64,000 nucleotides of DNA, taken from Petaurus breviceps papuanus (lineage: Eukaryota; Chordata; Mammalia; Diprotodontia; Petauridae). The stretch lies in the NCBI GenBank assembly GCA_028583685.1, contig JAMXIF010000003.1, positions 55,165,860 through 55,229,859 of the forward strand, read 5' to 3'. A program made the translations under genes and the position numbers. Within the stretch, counting starts at the first letter, position 1, and the number at the start of each line of letters is the position of its first letter. Below are positions 56,740 to 64,000 of this stretch, in pieces. The notes beneath the pieces were generated by a model, which was given only the letters and a program-made list of their open reading frames with translations, did no database searches and was not told the DNA's origin.

Positions 56740-57960
56740 TGTTTATAGTGAATGAACTCTCTTTTATACTGGATCTTTTCCTGTCATATTTATTTATTAG
56801 CCTTCACTGAGACATATTTCCTTTATGACAATATTATATCCCCAGATATCCTCTCCAGCATTGTCTGTACTTTCTCTTGCCTCCCCTTCCCCCATCAAAT
56901 TGGTCCTGGAGGGGGAGTTGAAACTCTCTTTCCTCACTGCCCTTCCAGTCTTCTCATTTATCTTTCATTCAGTGACCTTTCATCTTTTGAAACTCACTAA
57001 GTTAAAATTTTCCACTCATGAATCCCAAGGGTTATTCTCCTTCCTTTATTAACAAATTCAGAATCTGACTCATCATCTTCCTCTTCTCCTCAATTCTTTC
57101 CATTATACTAGAGAGAAATTAAATATCTATGCAGATATCCCCTCAAACACCTTAACCTTACACTTCCTCAAAATTTTTAGTCCTGTGACCTACTACTTCA
57201 CTCCATCAGAGCCATTAAGTAGGATTCATCACACACTAGATCTTACCATTGCCCCAAAGTGTTGCACTTTCTTAAATAGAAACTCAGTTATTCCTCTATT
57301 TGACCATAACTTTCTATCTTTCTACCTTTCCTACACCTCTCCTATGCATATTCTTCTTCCTTATCAACTCCTCCAACTCTCTTACCCTGCAGTATCTTTT
57401 CAGGCCATGTTATTTCTCTTGTAAACTTTTTGTATCCTCCCATACTCAACTCAATAGTTAGCCATTTTGGTTCTATGCTCTCCTATGACCAATGTGAGGA
57501 TTTATTTTCCTTCACTATGCAAATTTGTCACGTTTTTTTTTCTTTTTCTTTTTTTAGTAGGGGAGTGGAAAGGGGAGAGAAAATAGAATTTTTTGTTAAT
57601 TGAACAAATAAAATTAAATACAAAAATAATTTTTAAGAAACAAAGTAAAAAATGGCCTTCATACTATCCTCTGCTCTTGAATCCCTTGTCCTTTTACCAC
57701 TCTTCTCTTGCCAAATCTCAGTCCTGGATGACTCTCACCATTTTCCTCTTCAGCTCCTACTTACAAGCTGCTGAACAAAACTTGAGGAAGTCTCACAAGC
57801 TTTCTGATTGGATATACTACAAATACAACTCATCCAGCCTTAACTGGACCTTCACTAAAGCAAGGCAGTTCTTTTATTTTTCCCTGATTCATCCCTTATC
57901 TTTGTCTCCATGAAGGTATTCCAAACCTTTGTTTCTTCCCTGAAGCTCCCCACATCTCTT
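56740..57960 (+). mobile_element. L2-clade LINE, endonuclease to RT-linker region
   Basis: 56,810-57,000 reads ETYFLYDNIISPDILSS and further, the decayed endonuclease block ETWLTPDD. 57,200-57,330 reads HTLDLTIAPKCCTFL and VIPLFDHNFLSF, matching the family's HTLDLVITRNCST and IPLSDHNLLSF. 57,660-57,850 matches the linker before RT. A T-rich/A-rich insert lies at 57,535-57,640. Stops and shifts between the blocks make it dead. Confidence 0.65.
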
Positions 57961-58156
57961 TTTCTTCAGTTCCTTGTAAAGAGATGGCTTTTCACTTTGT
58001 GAAAGTCAGCAGCTCTACAGGTACATTTGATCCTCTCTGTCCCATTATCTCTGGCAATTTACATCTTTGATCATCATCTATTCTATCAAATTTTTAGTCT
58101 CTCTCTCTCTCTGTCTTTTTAGAATTTTAATATTTCATTTTCCCCCAATTACATGG

Positions 58157-58440
58157 ATGAAGAAAAATCCTATCCATCATTGATGAAAGAACTAATGCAG
58201 TCAGAATGCCGATTGAAGTATACTTTTTTCCATTTTCTTAGTGTTTTTTTGTCTGTGTTAGTTTTCACAATATGACTAATATGTAACTTTGTTATGCATA
58301 ATGGTACATGTATAATCTATATCAAATTTCTTGCCTTCTCAATGAGGAGGGTGGATGGGAGGGACAGAAAATTTGGAACTCAAATTAAAAAAAATGTTAA
58401 AATTTTTTTTACATGTAATTGGGGGAAAATGAAGTATTAA
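58157..58440 (+). mobile_element. Marsupial L1 3' end
   Basis: 'agtcagaatgccgattgaag', 'cacaatatgactaatatgta', 'tggtacatgtataatctata', 'ttggaactcaaattaaaaaa', 'acatgtaattgggggaaaat' is the sense order of the marsupial L1 3' UTR. Confidence 0.75.
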
Positions 58441-58564
58441 AATTCTAAAAAGACAAAGAGTTTGGTTGAGAAAGGGAGAAAAGATATAGAATAATAGCCT
58501 GAGGGTATGGAAAGGTCTAATGAAAGATGGGAAAGATTAAGCATTTACGAAGAGAGTAGGGAGG

Positions 58565-58576
58565 AAGAGAGAGAGA

Positions 58577-58610
<34 letters not shown>
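58565..58610 (+). repeat. (GA)n microsatellite
   Basis: GAGA dinucleotide run with one GGG interruption. Confidence 0.9.
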
Positions 58611-58612
<2 letters not shown>

Positions 58613-58837
58613 AAAAATTTGATGGAATAGATGATGGGATGTCTGGTCTGGAACCCTTCCCCAAAATGTCATTTCTGGGGAGAACTCACCAATGGGAGAG
58701 GGGACCTGGGGGAGTAGACTCAGCTGAACCATAGTGACATAGTCTGGAGAATGAGGGGTGGCTGGTCTAGAATCAACTAGAATATTGTTCATATTCTCTA
58801 GAGCCTAAGGTCTGGCTCATAAGTGAATGTTAGTGGG

Positions 58838-58974
58838 GGCAGCCCTGGAGTCAGGAGGACCTGAGTTCAAATATGGCCTCAGACACTTAACACAAAAACT
58901 AGCCGTGTGACCTTGGGCAAGTCACTTAACCCCAATTGCCTTCTAAAAAGCAAAAAATGAAAAAAAAATTAAAA
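58838..58974 (+). mobile_element. A-tailed tRNA SINE lacking its A-box region
   Basis: Starts ggcag and goes straight to 'ccctggagtcaggaggacct', omitting about 30 bp of head present in the other copies. Then box B 'gagttcaaatatgg' and 'cttgggcaagtcacttaacc'. Perfect 19 bp target duplication ataagtgaatgttagtggg at 58,819-58,837 and 58,975-58,993. Confidence 0.93.
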
Positions 58975-58993
58975 ATAAGTGAATGTTAGTGGG

Positions 58994-59386
58994 CCAGGTG
59001 CCAATAATCATGCTGCTTTTAAGCCATAAGTTGGTATATAAATGTCCATAATTAATATTTATTTTAGCATAATTTTCATACTACTAATAATCTCAAAGAT
59101 CTTTTCTAGTTTCAACATTTTCTGATTAATGAGGGATTAAATATTCACATTTTCATTTTACAGATAAAGAAACTAAAGGGTGGAGAAATAAGACTGACTA
59201 TAGCTCAAGTAAATATAAATATAATTTTCCAGTTACCAGGTTGTGTGTTGTATATAGATCACTGTATGGTATCTTTCATATGCATTTACACAGGCTTCAG
59301 AAAACAGAAGATTTATTATGTTTCATTTGTCTGTTACATTGTTTCAAAATTTTGGTCATGAGGTAGCTTCCATATCTCATAAAGGA
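58994..59386. other. No recognised feature
   Basis: A MIR-like trace near 59,150 ('attttacagataaagaaact'). Otherwise nothing. Confidence 0.4.
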
Positions 59387-59619
59387 TGGGGCAGCTAGAA
59401 GGCACAGTGGATAGAGTGCCAGGATAAAAGTTTAAATTCTAAGTTTAAATCTGGCCTCAGACACATACTGTATGACCCAGGGCAAGTCACTTAAGCCTGT
59501 TTACCTCAGTTTCCTCTTCTGTGGAACTAGCTAGAGAAAATGAAATGGCAAGCCACTCTGGTATCTTTGCCAAGAAAACCCCAAATGGGGTAACAGAGTC
59601 AGACATAAACAACAAAAAA
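59387..59619 (+). mobile_element. MAR1-type SINE, near full length
   Basis: Head 'ggggcagctagaaggcacag', 'gacccagggcaagtcactta', RTE tail 'tttgccaagaaaaccccaaa', 'cagagtcagacataaacaac'. The 64-codon frame here is in the SINE. Confidence 0.85.
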
Positions 59620-59639
59620 TTAAATTGGAAATACTTAAT

Positions 59640-60188
59640 CATCGACATAGAGAAACCTCTATTGTACTCCTGGGATAGTTCCTTTAATTACTTTCTCTGT
59701 GTCTCTGCTTGGTAGACTTAGAAATCATACTAAAGGAATCATAACTCCTAAAATAAAATACTTGTGTGAGTCATCACAATCTTGTATTAAATGTCTCTTT
59801 CCACTACTGTAGAATGAGAGTGAGCATAAATGACACAATCCCTTTCTTTGAGGAGCTAAAACCAACTATAGTAATATAAACATCTCTTCAGATGGTCTTT
59901 TAATCATAGTCCACTCCTAATTTTCCCTACTGGAAATTGTAGAATCTTTGAATTGGTAGGAATCTTAAAGGTTGTCTTGGTAAACTTCCCTCCTCTACCT
60001 TCTCATGAGAAATTTTGACTCTTAGGTCTAGATCTAGGATTAGAGCATAGTTTCCTAACTCCTAGGTCCTAAACTCCTGAGTTAAAAAAAAAATTCCATT
60101 GCACCAATATCATGCCATTATTTAGCAGTATTTGGTTGTACTCACTTCAGTCGGCTATGACTACCTAATTTTTCTATGATCCAGTTCA
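59640..60188. other. Mostly unassigned; a CR1/MIR3-like trace
   Basis: 'gaatctttgaattggtagga' and 'atcttaaaggttgtcttggt' near 59,941 resemble a CR1 or MIR3 terminus. The rest is not recognised. Confidence 0.4.
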
Positions 60189-60440
60189 CAGCTAGGTGGC
60201 GCTAAACTAAGAGTGCTGAAGCTGGAGTCAAAAAGACCTGAGTTCAAATACAACCTCAGACACTAGCTAGCTTTGTGATTTTAGGCAAATCACTTAATCT
60301 CTGTTTATCTCAGTTTCCTCATCTATAAAATGGGGGTAATAATAACTAATACCTGCCTCCTAGGGTTGTTTTCAGGGTAAAATGATATACTATTTAGAAA
60401 GTATTTTGCAAACTATGAAGTGACATGTAAATGTTAGTTC
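60189..60440 (+). mobile_element. THER1 SINE, near full length
   Basis: 'cagctaggtggcgctaaact', 'gacctgagttcaaatacaac', 'ctcagtttcctcatctataa', 'cctcctagggttgttttcag', 'agtattttgcaaactatgaa' in order. Confidence 0.85.
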
Positions 60441-60464
60441 TTACTACTACTCTTCTTCATATCT

Positions 60465-61000
60465 TCTCTAAGGACATAATAAAATACTTTATTAAATGCC
60501 TTGGAGAAATGAATATATATTATGTCTAAATCAGTCTAGTTTTTAAAAAAAATTGTTTTGTTGCATTTCAGTGATTTCGTTGGCATAGGAAACTTCCTGC
60601 TGTGGAAGCATCCTTCTACTTATACACATTAGCAATTCCTCTTTAATTTCTCATCTTAGAGAGTTGCTTTGGAACACTGAGAGGTTGAGTAATTTGCCTG
60701 TGACCACACACCTAGGATGTATTAGAAAGAGAATTTAAACCTAGGTTTTTTATGACAAGGTTGACGCTTTATCACTCTACTATGGGGCCAGTCTAGTAAC
60801 TTTATAAAAAATAAGATTCAGTTTAGCTGGGTTGGTTCTCAGTGAACCCATCTTTAATCCCAGTGATCATCTCTTTCTTTTCTCAGTACTCATGTACCAT
60901 CCCCCCATTTTTTCTAAGCATTTATAAATCAGTATAGATTGTCTACATTGTGGATTATTGTGAATTAATTTGGAGTTCTGTTATTCCACATAGAATTGGT
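60465..61000 (-). mobile_element. CR1-clade LINE RT fragment split by a CORE-SINE
   Basis: Left 'tattaaatgccttggagaaa'; right 'gtctagtaactttataaaaa' and 'atcccagtgatcatctcttt'. This is the antisense CR1 RT region, overlapping in family position with 22,800-23,060. Confidence 0.55.
60541..60788 (-). mobile_element. CORE-SINE inside a CR1
   Basis: 'gtgatttcgttggcatagga', 'tgagaggttgagtaatttgc', 'ctgtgaccacacacctagga'. Flanked by cagtctagt at 60,532-60,540 and 60,789-60,797, a perfect 9 bp duplication. Confidence 0.7.
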
Positions 61001-61765
61001 TTGCACAGCATTGCTCTCCATGGTAGGATTCCTAGGTGCTTAGGTGCCACATAGCCTTTTGTCCCTAGCTAACCTAGTTGGGTAGATTATGTTTATCTTA
61101 GATTAAGATTACCTTCTGGATTTCCTCATAGCTGAGGGAGAATGTCTTTCTTCTTGTGTGAATGTGTGGCTTGCATAATAACTCTTATTATGAAAGCCAG
61201 GACTTTCAAACCTATTCTGAGGGTGTATACTGACAAATATGAACAGAACTAATGAGCTTAAAGACCTACTGATTCAGGGACTACCCCTCCCCCCTTTCCA
61301 TTTCCTTATAATGTCCGAACTGCCATATGTATTCACCAAAAATAAGGATATTGAAAATGCCTTTTTTCTTGATCACTTTGTAGCTAGGAGCCCAGAAACC
61401 TTCTACAGAATTTTGGAGGGGAAGAGAAGGAAGTTCTTTTCTTTCCAGAGCTTACAAAGCTTCTTATAATATCCTTCAGTTTCCAAAGAGAAGAAAATAA
61501 TTCATTTTAAGTTAAACAAAAGTGTGTCAAACTTTTGCCCACAATTTGAGCTAAATCCAAAACGCTGCTTTAAATTTCACATTTTAATTTCCACCTGCTT
61601 TTGCTTCTGTTGGTTTTTGCAAAGCCCTGTGGTTTATAACTTTGTTTTAGTATAGGCTAGAGTGACTAACCCACAATTGTATGGAACAATTGCCTATATA
61701 TCTTTGTATATGAGCTCTTCATGTCTCAATTCTTTACTACAAATGAAGTTTATTAGTGTATTCAA
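61001..61765. other. No recognised feature
   Basis: A 76-codon frame at 61,239-61,469 has no recognisable domain. Nothing else named. Confidence 0.4.
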
Positions 61766-61767
61766 AA

Positions 61768-61867
61768 AAACTCTTGGTGAGTACCCACTATGTACTAGAT
61801 AGTGTGCTGTATATTAGGAATAGAAGGATAGAAAAGATATAGTCCCTGCCCTTTAGATGATGTGACT
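61768..61867 (-). mobile_element. L2-type LINE terminus
   Basis: 'gagtacccactatgtactag' and 'tagtccctgccctttagatg' match the antisense L2 end. Confidence 0.6.
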
Positions 61868-62112
61868 GTTGTTTAGTTTCACTTGTATCTGACTCTGTGA
61901 CCCCATTTGGGATTTTCTTGGCAAAGATACTGGAGTGGCTTGCCATTTCCTTTCCAGCTCAGTTTACAGATGAGGAAAATGGGGCAAAAAAGGTTAAGTG
62001 ACTTGTCGGTCACATGACTAGCATGTGTCTGAGGCCAGATTTGAACTCAGGAAGATAAGTCTTCTTGACTCCAGACCCTGTACTCTATACACAGTGCCAC
62101 ATAGCTGCCCAA
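61868..62112 (-). mobile_element. MAR1-type SINE
   Basis: RTE tail 'ctgttgtttagtttcacttg', 'ccccatttgggattttcttg' to head 'acagtgccacatagctgccc'. Confidence 0.88.
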
Positions 62113-62349
62113 TTATATTATATTATATTACATTGTGTAAATATCAGACATGCTGGTAATGTAGGGTCAAATAAAATGTCAACAGTGGTTAGTATTTCTG
62201 ACCTTCTAAAGTCTCTCTTCTCTATGTATCATTACATAGAATCTTAAATCAGGAATTCTGGGTATTTATATACTCTAAGACAGACCCTTTTCTAGCTGCC
62301 TACAATCTGTTAAAGAATTCCACCATTTTTATGTACATAAAAATAATTT

Positions 62350-62594
62350 GTGTTGTTGTTATTCTCTTCCGTTGTGACTCCATTTGGGGTTTTCTTAGCA
62401 AACATACTGGAATGGCTTGCCATTTTCTTTTCCAGCTCATTTTTCAGATGAGAAAACTGAGGCAAACAGTATTAAGTGACTTGTTCAGGGTGACACAGCT
62501 AGTAATCATCTGAAGTCAGATTTGAATTCAGGAAGATGTGTCTTTCTGACTCCGGATCCTAGAACTCTATCCACAGTGCCACTTAACTGCCCTC
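62350..62594 (-). mobile_element. MAR1-type SINE
   Basis: Same order as 61,868-62,112, same strand, 238 bp away: 'tgttgttgttattctcttcc', 'ccatttggggttttcttagc', head 'acagtgccacttaactgccc'. Confidence 0.88.
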
Positions 62595-62609
62595 AATAGA
62601 AATAATTAG

Positions 62610-62800
62610 AACCATTCAAAAGAACCGACTCTGAAAGGTTGTGGGTTCCCCCTCACTAGGGATATTTAAACAAAGGTTGGTTGACCACTTCTCTCCATCC
62701 TTTTCTTCCAAGTGCTTAGGATGAAATCCTTGTCAAGGTACAGCATGGACTAGTTGGTTTTTGAGATAATTCGTAATTCAGAGGTTCTATGACCATGACT
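62610..62800 (+). mobile_element. CR1-clade LINE 3' end
   Basis: 'gtgggttccccctcactagg', 'ggttggttgaccacttctct', 'ggactagttggtttttgaga' match the sense CR1 3' terminus. Confidence 0.65.
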
Positions 62801-62885
62801 AAATTACTCAAACCCTCTGGGTCTCCTTTATCTTTAAAATGAATGGATTGGAACCTTAAGGTCCGTATCTGCTCTAAAATTTTAC
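62800..62885 (+). mobile_element. MIR 3' half
   Basis: 'gggtctcctttatctttaaa' and 'ggattggaaccttaaggtcc' match a MIR 3' half. Confidence 0.55.
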
Positions 62886-63875
62886 AAAAAGTTGTTTTCC
62901 CCTAAATTATCCAGATTTAGTCTATGACCTAATCAAATTTATCAAATAATTACCTACAGTTTGATCATTCCTATACTTTATATCCCTGCAGTAGTAGAAA
63001 GATAAGCTTCACATAGATATTTGTTGATTAAAGGACTTTAGTCATTCAAACCTTTGTGGCATCATTGGTGAGGGTAGTTTTACAATGCTCTGTGCCTGAC
63101 TTGGTGGATTTCATGAGTTACAATGGCTCAACAAAGTTCTTCCCCTATTAGGGAACTTAGGTTGGCCCCTGGATGGCAAATGTACAGTGCCCTTGTCAGC
63201 CCTATACTTGAAACTCTGTCAGCTTAGTAGGACCTGGCAGAACTTCCATGCCACTTGCATAATCTTTGAGAATCAACTTTAGGTCACCTCCTAGGAGGCA
63301 TCCGGAATAAGACTGTAGTGGCTTCTAGTGATCCCCCCAGTACTTTTAAAAAATGCTTACAAACTTTAAAATGATCAGGAACAGATTTCAAGTATTATTA
63401 AATTCTATAACCTATCTCTGACATAATTCTAACATAGAGTACTAGAATTTCTGGGGAAAAATATTCTCATGTGGTTCTCCATCCATAGTCTCAGGAACCC
63501 TGAGATGAAATTTGAGCTTTGTTCATTGCTACTTAAAATAATCCTGATATGCGTTAGAGTCTAAATATTTGACATTAACTTTTGGATTATTGGCTTCTGG
63601 ATTCCATCATATAGTGTTAAGGAAAAATGAAGCCACAGTACTATTATTAGACTTTAAAAGGTCAACAATAGGTATCAGCAATAGGAAAAATCTATGTATA
63701 ATGACTGGTTGTTTTTTTTCTGTACAGAGAGAGCCAGTAGACTCTGCATTCTCCCAGCATATGAAATTATATTATTTATTTTGAATATGGACATTTATTT
63801 AAAGAAACCAAAAGCCTACTGTATTTTGTTTAGGGGCATGACATTTAGAAATAGCATTATTATGGGGGGATCCTA
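62886..63875. other. No recognised feature
   Basis: Unique sequence without a supported gene or repeat. Confidence 0.4.
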
Positions 63876-64000
63876 GAAGGCAACATGAAATAGAGGAGAA
63901 AGGACTTGACTGGGAGTCAAGACACCTGAAATCTGTGATCAGTTCTTCCATTAACTAGTTGTGGGACTGGTATAAGTCACTAAATGCTCTTGGCCTCAGA
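63876..64000 (+). mobile_element. MIR SINE, cut by the window end
   Basis: 'ggcaacatgaaatagaggag', 'gactgggagtcaagacacct', 'tgtgggactggtataagtca', 'tcttggcctcaga'. It runs off the right edge. Confidence 0.75.

Larger units (their letters stand above)
58071..58638. repeat. Foldback around an L1 3' end
   Basis: Left arm 58,071-58,155 is the reverse complement of two right segments: 58,412-58,457 ('catgtaattgggggaaaatg' onward) and about 58,595-58,638 ('gactaaaaatttgatgg' onward). About 135 bp of the right side (58,458-58,594, largely purine-rich) is absent from the left. The matched segments include non-L1 flank as well as L1 end. Confidence 0.85.

Overview
This 64 kb window is vertebrate nuclear DNA, and the repeat types point to a marsupial (metatherian) genome. 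It has many tRNA-headed SINEs with the CORE/RTE-type body (MAR1 style), THER1/MIR elements, L1-mobilised A-tailed tRNA SINEs (WSINE1/SINE1 style), old CR1- and L2-clade LINEs, marsupial-type L1 3' ends and palindromic hAT MITEs. The species cannot be fixed; an Australian marsupial is a guess from the SINE head sequences. I found no convincing host exon, RNA gene, CpG-island promoter or CRISPR array. The window reads as intergenic or deep intronic DNA. Repeat names are from memory of the families, not from a search.

Layout. 1-7.3 kb is a repeat palimpsest: hAT MITEs, an ERV-like solo LTR, and a three-level nest (a CR1 on + split by an L2-clade LINE on -, itself split by a solo LTR). 7.3-10.3 kb and 13.4-16.7 kb are poor in recognisable repeats; the second has A/T-core homeodomain-like motifs typical of conserved non-coding DNA. 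20.7-24.5 kb holds L1, L2, hAT and two oppositely oriented CR1 pieces. 24.76-25.98 kb has a 120 bp inverted duplication with one mismatch around a 984 bp spacer. 28-31.2 kb is L1, L2-clade and MIR, with a cleanly bounded solo LTR inside a MIR. 33.5-37.25 kb is an L1 3' end carrying a SINE and a 5'-truncated ORF1-only LINE. 42.2-43.9 kb is a CR1 split by SINE, L2 and L1 insertions. 44.6-45.8 kb is unique sequence. 51.5-54.5 kb is a complete ORF1-only LINE. 55-64 kb returns to LTR, L1, L2, CR1 and SINE debris, with a foldback at 58.07-58.64 kb.

The most notable content is the pair of 'half-L1' (HAL1-like) elements. Both run on the minus strand, both carry an L1-type ORF1 joined to the same ~1 kb 3' UTR with no ORF2, and both have perfect target-site duplications. 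The 51.5-54.5 kb copy keeps its 5' end and an open 353-codon ORF1, whose coiled coil contains three 21-residue tandem repeats. Such an element would need reverse transcriptase supplied in trans by a full L1. The A-tailed SINEs here (52.5, 33.5, 34.1, 58.8 kb) would depend on the same machinery.
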